Assembly: GCF_000621125.1 (NCBI RefSeq) | Contig: NZ_JHZC01000008.1 | Location: forward strand, 248,001-312,000 | Length of the DNA stretch: 64,000 nucleotides | Direction: 5' to 3' | Origin: Maribacter antarcticus DSM 21422 | GTDB taxonomy: Bacteria; Bacteroidota; Bacteroidia; Flavobacteriales; Flavobacteriaceae | Part shown: one piece after another, positions 33,303-43,483 of the stretch | How positions within the stretch are numbered: the first letter of the stretch is position 1 | How the letters are laid out: every line of letters starts with the position of its first letter | Position numbers and translations under genes: made by a program | The notes under the pieces: model-generated | Database searches by the model: none | What the model was told of the DNA's origin: nothing | The model's input: only the letters and a program-made list of their open reading frames with translations

Positions 33303-35738
33303 ATGTTCAAAAATCATATTAAAATAGCTCTAAGAAGTATAAAAAGGCAACCTTTTTTTACCTTCCTAAATACTTTCGGACTTGCTATTGGTATGGCCGG
33401 AGGTTTACTTATTTCATTATATATTTATGATGAATTAAGGTATGACAAGATGTTTATTGACGCGGATCGTATCCATAGAATTGATGCTGACATTAAATTT
33501 GGTGGAAACGCTAGAGAATTCGCAGTAACGCCTGCTCCTATGGCAGAGGCATTACTAAATGATTTTTCGGAAATAGAGTTAGTTACTCGTTTTAGAACAC
33601 GGGGTAGCGCACTAGTGCGTAAAGCAAATGACCAAACTAATGTAAAAGAAGAGCAGACTACTTATGTGGATCCAACATTTTTTGAAATGTTTGGTGTAGC
33701 ATTATTGGAAGGGGATGTAAAAACGGCATTACAGGACCCAAATACAATCATACTTACCAAAACTGCTGCAGAAAAGCATTTTGCCGTACGTAGTGCAATA
33801 GGACAAAACTTGCTACTTGATAATGAAGAACTCTATACCGTAGTAGGAGTCATAAATGATTTTCCACAAAATTCATTTTTAAGAGACTATTCCATTTTTG
33901 AATCAATGGAAGGATACGATGATGCTAAAGTGGTGAATTGGGGTAGTAATAATTATCAAACCTTCATTAAATTAATACCAAGTGTTGATGCCGCAGATAT
34001 ACAGCAGCAACTGCGTGGGTTCTTGGGAAAATATGTGGTACCTGGGGTACAAAAAGTTATGCCTGGTATTACTGAAAAACAATTTAAAGAGGCTGGCAAT
34101 CATTTAGTTTACAGCACTATACCTTTAACTGATATTCATTTGAATTCTAGTCGAATTGCAGAAATGAGTGCTAATAATGATATGCAAAGTATCTATATTC
34201 TTTCATTTATAGCAATTTTTCTTATTGTTTTGGCAAGTGTTAATTTTATGAATTTGTCGACCGCCCACTCTCTTAAAAGGGCTAAGGAAGTAGGTGTTCG
34301 TAAAACCCTAGGGTCCAATAAAATAGAATTAATACGTCAGTTTTTGGTAGAATCAGGATTAGTATCTTTCCTATCCTTAGCATTGGCTCTTGTTCTTAGC
34401 TTGATAGCATTACCATTTTTTAATACCTTGGCCAATAAGGATATTTCCATTCCGTTTACAAGCCCTATTTTTTGGTTGATTTTACTAGGTTCAGTAGCGG
34501 TATTGGGAGTGTTCTCAGGAAGTTATCCAGCTTTTTTTATGTCGCGTTTCAAACCCGTTAAGGTCCTGAAAGGAGGAGGGCAAAGTAGCGTGGGTGGCGG
34601 AAAAATAAGAAATTCCCTCGTCGTTTTTCAGTTTGCCATTTCAGTCTTCCTAATTGTGAGTACCCTGGTGGTTTACCAACAGTTAACCTATATACAGGGT
34701 AAGGATTTGGGTTTTTCAAAAGATCAGGTCTTAATCATTAATGATATATACACAGCAGGTGATAAGGGTACTACCTTTAAAGAACAGGTAAAACAATTAG
34801 GTTTTGTTAAGAATGCTACCTTAAGTAGTTTTTTTCCAACTCCATCATCCCGTAGTGATACTACTTTTAGCCCTGAAACTGGCGAAACTACCCAAGAAAA
34901 TGCGGTGAGTATGCAGACGTGGAGTGTTGATTATGATTACGTTACTACCATGGGTTTTGAACTAGTAGCAGGTCGTGATTTTGATAAAAATTTCGGAAAT
35001 GATTCTACTTCCATTATTATAAACGAAACAGCGGTAAGGGTAATGAAAATGAGTCCACAAGAAGCTTTGGGCAAGCGATACACATCAGGCATTAGTTCAG
35101 AAAACCCAACCTATTTTACCATTATAGGGGTTATGAAAAATTTTCACATAGCCTCATTGAAGGAAGATATTGATGCAGTAAGTTTACATTTAGGAGATGG
35201 AGCCTATGCTATGGCGGTAAAAATAGAGGCAGGTGATTTTCCAAATGCGATTACACAAATAGAAGGTATTTGGAATAGCATAGTGCCTGGGGAACCATTT
35301 GATTACTATTTTATGGAGGATGCCTTTGATAACACCTATCAAAGTGAGCGAAGGTTGGGTAATATTTTCATCATTTTCACAGTTCTGTCTCTATTAATTG
35401 CTTGCTTGGGTTTGTTTGGTTTAGCCGCTTTTAATGCTGAAAAACGAACTAAGGAAATTGGGGTGCGCAAAGTATTGGGTGCAAGTGTAGGCCAAATATC
35501 TATGAAGCTTACTTTAGATTTCTTAAAGCTGGTAGGGATTGCTATTTTAATTTCTCTACCCTTAGGTTGGTTTGCTATGGACAAGTGGTTAGAGGATTTC
35601 TCCTACCGCATAAATATACCATGGTGGATATTTGTACTTGCGGCTTTCTTGGCAGTTCTAATTTCTGTCGTAACGGTAAGCTACCAAAGTATAAAAGCAG
35701 CGATTGCGAACCCCGTTAAAAGTTTGCGCACGGAATAA
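33303..35738 (+). CDS. FtsX/MacB-type ABC permease P4
   Basis: 811 residues, eight-TM fused type. N-terminus MFKNHIKIALRSIKRQPFFTFLNTFGLAIG. Coupling segments RAKEVGVRKTLGS and RTKEIGVRKVLGA are intact; C-terminus NPVKSLRTE. It is the closest paralogue of P5 in the window: shared stretches include LLISLYIYDEL, FMNLSTAHSLKRAKE and FQFAISVFLIVSTLVV. Most other differences lie in the periplasmic domains. Single-gene unit between two copies of the same promoter segment, so it could be lost by recombination between them. Confidence 0.93.
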   Translation: MFKNHIKIALRSIKRQPFFTFLNTFGLAIGMAGGLLISLYIYDELRYDKMFIDADRIHRIDADIKFGGNAREFAVTPAPMAEALLNDFSEIELVTRFRTRGSALVRKANDQTNVKEEQTTYVDPTFFEMFGVALLEGDVKTALQDPNTIILTKTAAEKHFAVRSAIGQNLLLDNEELYTVVGVINDFPQNSFLRDYSIFESMEGYDDAKVVNWGSNNYQTFIKLIPSVDAADIQQQLRGFLGKYVVPGVQKVMPGITEKQFKEAGNHLVYSTIPLTDIHLNSSRIAEMSANNDMQSIYILSFIAIFLIVLASVNFMNLSTAHSLKRAKEVGVRKTLGSNKIELIRQFLVESGLVSFLSLALALVLSLIALPFFNTLANKDISIPFTSPIFWLILLGSVAVLGVFSGSYPAFFMSRFKPVKVLKGGGQSSVGGGKIRNSLVVFQFAISVFLIVSTLVVYQQLTYIQGKDLGFSKDQVLIINDIYTAGDKGTTFKEQVKQLGFVKNATLSSFFPTPSSRSDTTFSPETGETTQENAVSMQTWSVDYDYVTTMGFELVAGRDFDKNFGNDSTSIIINETAVRVMKMSPQEALGKRYTSGISSENPTYFTIIGVMKNFHIASLKEDIDAVSLHLGDGAYAMAVKIEAGDFPNAITQIEGIWNSIVPGEPFDYYFMEDAFDNTYQSERRLGNIFIIFTVLSLLIACLGLFGLAAFNAEKRTKEIGVRKVLGASVGQISMKLTLDFLKLVGIAILISLPLGWFAMDKWLEDFSYRINIPWWIFVLAAFLAVLISVVTVSYQSIKAAIANPVKSLRTE

Positions 35739-35799
35739 ATACAGTTTTAAATTTTCACCTAAAAAAAGAAGTAGAACAGGTTGGTTATCAATCTATTTC

Positions 35800-35839
35800 T
35801 GTAACTATAGTATACAAGGTATGTCCAGTTATTTTACAG
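35800..35839 (+). promoter_or_regulatory. Activator dyad pair upstream of P5
   Basis: Left TGTAACTATAGTATACA (35800-35816), right TGTCCAGTTATTTTACAG (35822-35839); starts 22 bp apart, left start 86 bp before TGGCAT. Where the left site differs from its P4 copy, dyad symmetry is kept (TGTAACTATAGTATACA). Confidence 0.7.
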
Positions 35840-35885
35840 TTAAAATTATTTATTTTATTATCTAATAATTAGCTAGTTATTCATT

Positions 35886-35901
35886 TGGCATGAAAATGGA
35901 C
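35886..35901 (+). promoter_or_regulatory. Sigma-54-like promoter of the P5-P6-P7 unit
   Basis: TGGCATGAAAATGGAC: -24 TGGCATG, -12 TGGAC with the conserved G; ATG 35944 is 43 bp past the element. Confidence 0.65.
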
Positions 35902-35943
35902 TTTATAGGTATGTAATACATATGAACATCAATCAAAACAATC

Positions 35944-38373
35944 ATGCTTAAAAACCATATTAAAATCGCTTGGAGAAGCTTAAAAAAGCAATCTTTTTTT
36001 ACGCTGCTCAATATTTTTGGTTTGGCTATTGGAATTACCGGTGCCCTTTTGATTTCGCTCTATATCTATGACGAACTCAGTTATGATAAAATGTTCGCTG
36101 ATGTCAATCGCATCTACCGTATAGATACGGACATCAAGTTTGGGGGTGCAGAAATGAAAGCCTCTGAAGCTGCCGCTCCAATGGCAGCAGCAATGCAAAA
36201 GGATTTTCCTCAAGTGGAGCAAACCGTAAGGCTAAGGAGCAGAGGCAGTGCGCTGGTAAGGCCTGTGGGGGAAGATGCTAATGCCAAGGAGACAGATGTT
36301 GCTTTCGCCGACGCCTCTTTTATTGAATTCTTTGGAATCGATATAATTTCCGGTGACGCCAATACAGCTTTGGCCAAACCTTATACCTTGGTACTGACCC
36401 AAACAGCGGCAACCAAACATTTTGGCAAGGAAAGCGCTTTGGGAAAACGTTTGCTACTTAATAATACCGATACCTTTACGGTTAGTGGGGTCATAGAAGA
36501 CCTGCCAAAAAATTCGTTTCTACGGGACTATTCTATTTTCATGGCTATGGAAGGTCACCCTGCTTCTAAAGAGGATAATTGGGGTGGTAATAATTTTTAC
36601 ACGTTTATAAAATTAATACCCGGCGCCAATATAAAAGAATTTCAGAAGCCATTACTGGGTATGCTAGAGGATTATATGCTGCCTTGGGCACAAGAGTTTT
36701 TTCCAGGTATGACGGCAGAAACCTTTGCTGCCTCCGGAAATTATATACGTTATCACACGATGCCCTTAACCGACATTCATCTGTATTCCCAACGAGATTT
36801 CGAACTTAGTGCTAATGGCAGTATCCAAAACGTATATATTTTGTCCTTTATCGGACTATTTTTGATGATTTTGGCAAGTGTGAACTTTATGAACCTTTCC
36901 ACCGCACATTCCCTAAAAAGGGCTAAAGAAATCGGAGTTCGAAAAACATTGGGGTCCAATAAGGGCGATTTGGTTTGGCAGTTCCTAACGGAATCAGTTT
37001 TGATTTCGCTGTTGTCGCTCCTAGCAGGTATTCTGTTGAGTACGCTATTGCTTCCGTTTTTCAATGAACTTTCAGGGAAAGATATCTCCATCCCCTTTAC
37101 AAGTCCCTTATTTTGGGCTAGTGTTGTAATGGCCACCGTTGTGTTAGGATCATTCTCTGGTAGTTATCCTGCATTTTTTATGTCCCGCTTTATGCCGGTA
37201 AAAACACTGAAAGGAGGACAAAGTAGTGTTGGAGGTGGTAAAGTGAGAAATGCCCTAGTTGTCTTTCAATTTGCTATTTCTGTATTCCTCATTGTTAGTA
37301 CTTTGGTGGTTTTTCAGCAATTGAATTTTATCCAGGGAAAAGACCTTGGTTTTACCAAAAATCAAGTTTTGATTTTAGACGACACCAATAGTTTGGGAAG
37401 TCAAATCAGGGCCTTTAAAAATGAAATTACAGCTTTGGGGCAAGTTGAAAATGCTACTATAAGTGGATTTTTGCCAACACCATCATGGCGTTCCAATAGT
37501 TCTTTTTTTAAGGAAGGTTATAGAGATCAGGAGAATGCTATACACATGCAGGATTGGGAGGTAGATGCTGATTATTTGGCTACTTTGGATATAGAATTGA
37601 TTGCTGGACGCGATTTTAATAAAAAATTAGTGGGTGACTCCCTGTCTGTTATCATTAACGAAGCTACACTGCCGATTCTTGGCGTCAGTGCTCAAGATGC
37701 CTTGGGTATTAAGATTTCGGATGATGTAGATATGGACGTACCTCCTTTTTATACCATCATTGGCGTGGTAAAGAATTTTCACTACGAATCCCTACGGGAA
37801 AATATTCAACCCTTAGGCATGTCTCTTAATAAATCAACTGGAAACTTGGCGATACGGTTGAAGGCAGGCGATTTTTCGGGGGCAATTACCAATATCGAAA
37901 GTATTTGGAACAAGATGGCACCAGGCCAACCCTTTAATTATCGATTTATGGATGAATCTTTCAATGCTACCTATGATGCAGAACAGCGTTTAGGTAAAAT
38001 ATTTACGGTGTTTACATTCTTATCGATTTTAATTGCCTGCTTGGGGTTATTTGGATTGGCTGCTTTCAATGCCCAAAAGCGTACCAAGGAAATAGGTATC
38101 CGAAAAGTATTGGGTGCCACCGTGGGCCAGATTAGTTATCGACTTACAACAGATTTCCTAAAAATGGTAGGTATTTCCATTCTCATCGCACTGCCCTTAG
38201 GGTGGTACGTAATGAACAAATGGTTGGAAGATTTTTCATATCGTATAGAGATAGGGTGGTGGGTATTTGCATTGGCCGCTTTATTGGCAGTTGGTGTTGC
38301 TGTTTTAACCGTAAGCTACCAAAGTATCAAAGCTGCAATTACCAACCCTGTAAAATGTTTACGAACAGAGTGA
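35944..38373 (+). CDS. FtsX/MacB-type ABC permease P5
   Basis: 809 residues, duplicate of P4 with N-terminus MLKNHIKIAWRSLKKQSFFTLLNIFGLAIG. Coupling segments RAKEIGVRKTLGS and RTKEIGIRKVLGA are intact; C-terminus NPVKCLRTE. The first periplasmic domain shares IYRIDTDIKFGG and RSRGSALVR with P4 but diverges around them, which suggests that the duplicates were retained for different ligands or partners (inference). First gene of a probable three-gene unit with P6 (59 bp) and P7 (159 bp). Confidence 0.93.
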   Translation: MLKNHIKIAWRSLKKQSFFTLLNIFGLAIGITGALLISLYIYDELSYDKMFADVNRIYRIDTDIKFGGAEMKASEAAAPMAAAMQKDFPQVEQTVRLRSRGSALVRPVGEDANAKETDVAFADASFIEFFGIDIISGDANTALAKPYTLVLTQTAATKHFGKESALGKRLLLNNTDTFTVSGVIEDLPKNSFLRDYSIFMAMEGHPASKEDNWGGNNFYTFIKLIPGANIKEFQKPLLGMLEDYMLPWAQEFFPGMTAETFAASGNYIRYHTMPLTDIHLYSQRDFELSANGSIQNVYILSFIGLFLMILASVNFMNLSTAHSLKRAKEIGVRKTLGSNKGDLVWQFLTESVLISLLSLLAGILLSTLLLPFFNELSGKDISIPFTSPLFWASVVMATVVLGSFSGSYPAFFMSRFMPVKTLKGGQSSVGGGKVRNALVVFQFAISVFLIVSTLVVFQQLNFIQGKDLGFTKNQVLILDDTNSLGSQIRAFKNEITALGQVENATISGFLPTPSWRSNSSFFKEGYRDQENAIHMQDWEVDADYLATLDIELIAGRDFNKKLVGDSLSVIINEATLPILGVSAQDALGIKISDDVDMDVPPFYTIIGVVKNFHYESLRENIQPLGMSLNKSTGNLAIRLKAGDFSGAITNIESIWNKMAPGQPFNYRFMDESFNATYDAEQRLGKIFTVFTFLSILIACLGLFGLAAFNAQKRTKEIGIRKVLGATVGQISYRLTTDFLKMVGISILIALPLGWYVMNKWLEDFSYRIEIGWWVFALAALLAVGVAVLTVSYQSIKAAITNPVKCLRTE

Positions 38374-38432
38374 AACATTTAGCAGCAATTTGACTCTTTT
38401 GATAAGAACAACAGCAATCAAAATCATCAATC

Positions 38433-40832
38433 ATGTTTAAGAACTATTTAAAAATCGCCTGGCGGAACCTTTGGAACAATAAGGGCTACTCGGTCATCAA
38501 TATTGGCGGACTCGCATTAGGAATGGCCGTTACGCTGATTATTGGGCTTTGGGTACAGGACGAGCTTTCCTATAACAATTACTTTCCCAACAAGGAAAAA
38601 ATCGCACAAATCTTCCAGTCACAAACTTTTAATGGAAATACGGGAACAGGCCCCGCCATTCCTAGACCGTTGGAAAAGGCATTAAGGGACGGTTACAAGG
38701 ATAATTTTAAGCACCTTATTATGGCTTCATGGACCAATGATAGTTATTTGAAGTATGGTGATAAAAGCTTGTCTAGACCAGGGAACTATATGCAGCGCGA
38801 AGCACCTGAACTTTTCAATCTCAAAATTATAAAAGGAGAAAAAGACGGGCTTAGGGAACTTAATTCCATAATGCTATCAGCATCTACGGCTACTGCTCTT
38901 TTTGGTAATGAGGACCCTATTGGGAAAGTAGTGAAGGTGAGTAATGAATTTGACCTGGCCGTAAGTGCTGTCTACACCGATATTCCGTTTAACAATGCTT
39001 TTAGTGATACTGAATTTATCATTCCGTGGGAGAAATATTTGGCTACGCGGGAATGGGTACGAAATTCCGAGGATAGCTGGGGCAATAATTCCTTTCAGAT
39101 GTTCGCACAGATAGCGGACAATAATACTATAGCTAATGTTACGGCTACTATAAAAGATGTTAAAAAGAATTTAGCGGAAGATGCGGCGGAATTTAATCCG
39201 CAATTATTTCTATTTCCAATGAAGGATTGGCATCTGAGAAGTCAGTTTGAGAATGGAAAACAGGTAGGAGGTCGAATCAAATACGTATGGCTATTTGGTA
39301 TTATCGGTGCTTTTGTTTTGTTATTGGCTTGTATCAATTTCATGAATTTAAGTACGGCAAGGTCAGAGAAAAGAGCAAAAGAAGTAGGCATCCGAAAATC
39401 TATTGGGTCGCAGAAAGGGCAGTTGATCTATCAGTTCTTGAGCGAGTCTTTTTTGGTAGTTGTTTTGGCATACGTCATAGCCTTAGTCATTGTGTTGTTA
39501 TGTATTGGAGGGTTTAATGAACTAGCCCGAAAGGAAATTGTATTCCCATGGGGAAGTGGTTCTTTTTGGGGTATATCCGTTGGGTTTATCATTTTTACGG
39601 CATTATTGGCGGGGAGTTATCCGGCCTTGTATCTTTCTTCTTTTAAACCTGTTGATGTATTAAAAGGAACGTTTAAAGTGGGGCGATATGCCGGGCTACC
39701 AAGAAAAATTTTAGTAGTGATACAGTTTACGGTATCCGTAGCTTTTATCATTGGAACGGTTATCGTAATGCAACAAATTAATTATGCTAAGAACCGACCT
39801 ATTGGCTATGATAAGGAAGGATTGATTCAAATACCAACCTTTAGTCAAGATTTTTCAGGGAAGACAGAATTGATGCGGACTGAATTTCTAGGCTCTGGCG
39901 CAGTGCTAGAAATGTCCACCTCCAGTAGCCCCACTACACAAATATGGTCCAATAGAAGCGGATTTACTTGGGAAGGAAAACCAGAAGGGTTTCAAGAAGA
40001 TCTTGCATGGACCGAAGTTTCTCCCGAGTATGCCAAGTCCTTAGGTTTGGAAATAGTGGAAGGAAGGGATTTTTCTAGGGATTTCGCTACAGATTCCTTG
40101 GGTGTTTTAATTAATGAAACCGCTAAAAAATATCTAGGTATGGAAAATCCGATAGGACAATTATTGAAGGATGATAGCGAAGAAGATCCAAACCCACCTT
40201 TAAAGATTATTGGCGTAGTAGCGGATATGATTGCACAGTCCCCATACGAACCTGTAAAACAGGCTATGTATGTGTATGACCGCTCCGATAATGGGAGCTA
40301 TTATAATTTACGGTTAAATCCAAAGCAGAGCGCCAGTAAGAATTTGGTTATTGTGGAGCGGGTATTTAAGGAACATTTTGCAGATGTACCGTTTGAATAT
40401 CAATTTGTAGACGATCAATATGGAGAGAAATTTGCATCAGAAGAACGGATAGGAACCTTATCTGGAATCTTTACGGCCTTAGCGATTCTAATCAGTTGCT
40501 TGGGACTTTTTGGATTGACCTCTTTTGTAGCTGAACAGCGCACAAAGGAAATTGGTGTACGTAAAGTATTAGGTGCAACTGTATTCAATGTATGGAATAT
40601 GCTTTCCAAAGACTTTTTAAAATTGGTAATCATCTCCTGTTGCATTGCCATACCTATTGCGTATTATGTTATGAATGGATGGCTACAGGAATACCCATAT
40701 AGAGTAATTCTAAAATGGTGGATTTTTGCATTGGCTATGTTCGGTGCCATGGGAGTAACCGTACTTACGGTGAGTTTCCAAGCAATTAAGGCGGCGAAAC
40801 AGAATCCAATAAAAAGTTTAAGGATGGAATAG
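38433..40832 (+). CDS. FtsX/MacB-type ABC permease P6
   Basis: 799 residues, eight-TM fused type. N-terminus MFKNYLKIAWRNLWNNKGYSVINIGGLALG resembles P2, as does the WHLRSQFENGKQVGG segment before TM2. Coupling segments RAKEVGIRKSIGS and RTKEIGVRKVLGA are intact; C-terminus NPIKSLRME. The leader AGCAATCAAAATCATCAATC is the same A/C-rich type found before several other permeases. No separate promoter is seen in the 59-bp gap after P5. Confidence 0.93.
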   Translation: MFKNYLKIAWRNLWNNKGYSVINIGGLALGMAVTLIIGLWVQDELSYNNYFPNKEKIAQIFQSQTFNGNTGTGPAIPRPLEKALRDGYKDNFKHLIMASWTNDSYLKYGDKSLSRPGNYMQREAPELFNLKIIKGEKDGLRELNSIMLSASTATALFGNEDPIGKVVKVSNEFDLAVSAVYTDIPFNNAFSDTEFIIPWEKYLATREWVRNSEDSWGNNSFQMFAQIADNNTIANVTATIKDVKKNLAEDAAEFNPQLFLFPMKDWHLRSQFENGKQVGGRIKYVWLFGIIGAFVLLLACINFMNLSTARSEKRAKEVGIRKSIGSQKGQLIYQFLSESFLVVVLAYVIALVIVLLCIGGFNELARKEIVFPWGSGSFWGISVGFIIFTALLAGSYPALYLSSFKPVDVLKGTFKVGRYAGLPRKILVVIQFTVSVAFIIGTVIVMQQINYAKNRPIGYDKEGLIQIPTFSQDFSGKTELMRTEFLGSGAVLEMSTSSSPTTQIWSNRSGFTWEGKPEGFQEDLAWTEVSPEYAKSLGLEIVEGRDFSRDFATDSLGVLINETAKKYLGMENPIGQLLKDDSEEDPNPPLKIIGVVADMIAQSPYEPVKQAMYVYDRSDNGSYYNLRLNPKQSASKNLVIVERVFKEHFADVPFEYQFVDDQYGEKFASEERIGTLSGIFTALAILISCLGLFGLTSFVAEQRTKEIGVRKVLGATVFNVWNMLSKDFLKLVIISCCIAIPIAYYVMNGWLQEYPYRVILKWWIFALAMFGAMGVTVLTVSFQAIKAAKQNPIKSLRME

Positions 40833-40991
40833 AAAAACCGCTAAATCCATGCACAGTAGTCCTAGGATATAGGGTTACACTATGGCATAGCACGTTGTGC
40901 ACAGTCGAAGCACAATGGTGTATCTAGGGTCTAAAAACCAACATATCAAGCAGCTAAGAAAGCCTAAATTTAAAATATTAAAAAGAGAACT

Positions 40992-43373
40992 ATGCTTTTA
41001 AAATATGCACTTAGGAATATACGGAAGCGACCTATTTTAAATGGAATTAAACTAGTAGGCTTATCCTTAGGCTTATGTGGAGTGTTGTTTATTGCCCTTT
41101 TTCTAAAGAACGAATTCAGCTATGATAAGGCCCATACGAATGCTGATAAAATATATAGGCTAACCATTACGCATCCTGATATTTTTGAGGGGAATGAGTT
41201 TGCACGTGTCTCCGATTCAAAAATAATTCCGGAACTCGCCAAGCAAATTCCTGAAATTGAAACTGCGGTGCGATTGATGCCCTTGCGCGATAAACTTATT
41301 CTAAAAGGAGAACAACACTACGCCATAGCCCAAGCCTTTGCTGTAGACGATACGTTTTTACAAGTTTTTGATGTTCGTTTTATAGACGGAGATGCTAATG
41401 TTGCTCTAGCTGAACCTGGTTCTGTAGTACTATCAAGTTCCTTGGCACAAAAGGTTTTTGGAGATAAAAATCCCATGGGTCAGATTATTTCGTTGCCACC
41501 AGGGCATTATAATTCACTGGAAACGGATTTTACGGTAACGGGTGTCATGGAAGATTTTGCTCAGCAAAGTCACTTACATCCAGATTTACTAATTATGCCA
41601 GGCAACGATGCTATTGCGGGTTGGGCGTATGTTTACCTGCTATTAAAAGAAAAGGTAAAGGCTACGGGTCTTGCCGATAAGATTTCCACAAGTTTAAATG
41701 AATTGCAGGGAATTGAAATCGATAAGGAGGCAAAAATGCAGGGGCATTTAATGAATATAAAAAAGATTCATTTAAACTCAAATCTGCTGCGTGAGATAGA
41801 ACCGAATGGAAGCATGGCCAATCTATACCTTCTTGGGATTTCTGCATTCATTTTGCTTTTTATCTCGCTGAGTAATTTCACCAGCTTAAATTTGGGTATG
41901 GCGGGGTATCTCAGCAAGTTTTTGGCTTTAAATCAAATACTAGGCTCTTCTAAACGTATCATGATTCGTTATTTTCTTTTGGAGAGTGGAATTATGGTTT
42001 TTGCCTCTTTGGTTTTGGTGCTATTTGGTGCTGTAAAACTGAATCAGTTTATTTTCGACCGCTACCAATTGAATCTATCGGAAGGAAATGGATGGTTTGC
42101 AGCTGGCGTTATTTTATTTTTTTCCTTTTTGAGTTTATTCGCAGGAATACAACCCGTTTTCAAAAGCCATTTTCAGCACTTCTCATTGGATAAAAAGATG
42201 AAGGGAAAAGGAACCGTAAAGACACATAAAATACTTTTGGTCTCTCAATTTGCCTTAGCGATTGTATTGCTGGTGGGTGTTATTGTTATTTCGCGCCAGA
42301 CGGATTATGCGCTTGGTAATTCTATGGGAGCCAAAGAAGATAATGTGCTATGTATCCCTTTTGTTCATGCTGAGGTGCAGAAGAAGTTTGATATTTTTAA
42401 GTCAGAATTGGTAACACAAAACAGCATCGGTTCGGTTTCCGCAATGATGGCTCCACCTGGGGGTGAGACAAATGACATGTTTGCGTTTACCATGCAAGGT
42501 ATTCCAAACACAGATACTAAATACATTGGTGTGTTTTCTTGTGATTACTCTTTTACAGATGTATTTGCCCTACCGTTTTTGGGGGGACAAAATTTCACCA
42601 AGAGTAATACAGATGAAGATGGGAATGGGGAATATATTATCAATGAAACGGCTTTAGGTTATTTAGGTTTTCAGGAAGCCAGTGCTGTAATCGGTAAAGA
42701 TTTTGCTCTAATTTCTCCTGTGGAAGGCGTGGCTATTCCAAAAGGGAAAATAGTTGGGGTAGTCGAAGATTTTCATCTCTCCGGGTTACAGACTAAAGTG
42801 GAACCCTTGGTGCTTTTTAAAAGGGATAATAGTTGGTTGGAAAACATTGCGATTTCCTACACACCGTTTTCCAAAACGGAGGCTGTAGCCGCTATTGAAA
42901 AAGCATGGAAAGAAATGTTTCCAAAATATCCCATGGAATATTTTGAGGTTAGTACCCTGTATCAAAACGAGTATAAAACAGAGTTGCTACAGAAAAATTT
43001 GATCTTAATTTTTGCCCTTATTGCCGTGTTTGTTTGTGCTATGGGCGTCTTGGGGCTCTCTTTAATGATGTCTCAAAGCAGGTTCAAGGAAATAGGCATA
43101 CGAAAGGTAAATGGGGCGAGTATTTCAGAAATACTAGTTATGCTCAATACTGATTTTTTAAAATGGGTATTGGTTGCTTTTGTAGTGTCCATGCCCATCG
43201 CATATGTTGCTGCCAACAAATGGTTGGAAGCCTTTGCTTATAAAATTGATATAGGTCTATGGATGTTTTTCATGGCAGGAAGTATTGTTATTTTAATCAC
43301 GATGTTAACGGTAAGCTGGCATAGTTTTAAAGCTGCCAAACAGAATCCGGTAAAGAGTTTACGAACTGAATAA
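40992..43373 (+). CDS. FtsX/MacB-type ABC permease P7 (divergent first half)
   Basis: 793 residues, same overall plan but the most divergent N-terminal half. The start MLLKYALRNIRKRPILNGIKLVGLSLG lacks the KIAWRN pattern. After TM2 the consensus FMNLSTAxSxKRAKEVGVRKxLG is replaced by FTSLNLGMAGYLSKFLALNQILG, so the first ATPase-coupling segment is degenerate. The second (RFKEIGIRKVNGA) is intact; C-terminus NPVKSLRTE. It may work as an asymmetric half-active permease or pair with another chain. The 159-bp gap before it has a TTGTGC/GCACAA hairpin near 40903-40917. Confidence 0.9.
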   Translation: MLLKYALRNIRKRPILNGIKLVGLSLGLCGVLFIALFLKNEFSYDKAHTNADKIYRLTITHPDIFEGNEFARVSDSKIIPELAKQIPEIETAVRLMPLRDKLILKGEQHYAIAQAFAVDDTFLQVFDVRFIDGDANVALAEPGSVVLSSSLAQKVFGDKNPMGQIISLPPGHYNSLETDFTVTGVMEDFAQQSHLHPDLLIMPGNDAIAGWAYVYLLLKEKVKATGLADKISTSLNELQGIEIDKEAKMQGHLMNIKKIHLNSNLLREIEPNGSMANLYLLGISAFILLFISLSNFTSLNLGMAGYLSKFLALNQILGSSKRIMIRYFLLESGIMVFASLVLVLFGAVKLNQFIFDRYQLNLSEGNGWFAAGVILFFSFLSLFAGIQPVFKSHFQHFSLDKKMKGKGTVKTHKILLVSQFALAIVLLVGVIVISRQTDYALGNSMGAKEDNVLCIPFVHAEVQKKFDIFKSELVTQNSIGSVSAMMAPPGGETNDMFAFTMQGIPNTDTKYIGVFSCDYSFTDVFALPFLGGQNFTKSNTDEDGNGEYIINETALGYLGFQEASAVIGKDFALISPVEGVAIPKGKIVGVVEDFHLSGLQTKVEPLVLFKRDNSWLENIAISYTPFSKTEAVAAIEKAWKEMFPKYPMEYFEVSTLYQNEYKTELLQKNLILIFALIAVFVCAMGVLGLSLMMSQSRFKEIGIRKVNGASISEILVMLNTDFLKWVLVAFVVSMPIAYVAANKWLEAFAYKIDIGLWMFFMAGSIVILITMLTVSWHSFKAAKQNPVKSLRTE

Positions 43374-43483
43374 ACTTTTATTATCCCGTTTAAACTGAAA
43401 CTAATGATAGTTTTGGAAGGTTAAATGAATAAGTCAGACACGTTGTATAAATGCTATCTTCGCCATGTAGATTGAATTTTAGG

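Larger units (their letters stand above)
35744..35943. repeat. Duplicated promoter segment, copy 2 (before P5)
   Basis: Direct-repeat partner of 33092-33302. It begins just past the P4 stop with TTTTAAATTTTCACC and ends at the P5 ATG, including a duplicate of the full dyad/sigma-54 module. Confidence 0.8.

Noticed and set aside
40909-40927. TGGCAT in the gap before P7 as a seventh sigma-54 promoter
   Set aside because: No G at the -12 position, no dyad pair upstream, and the site is part of a hairpin.
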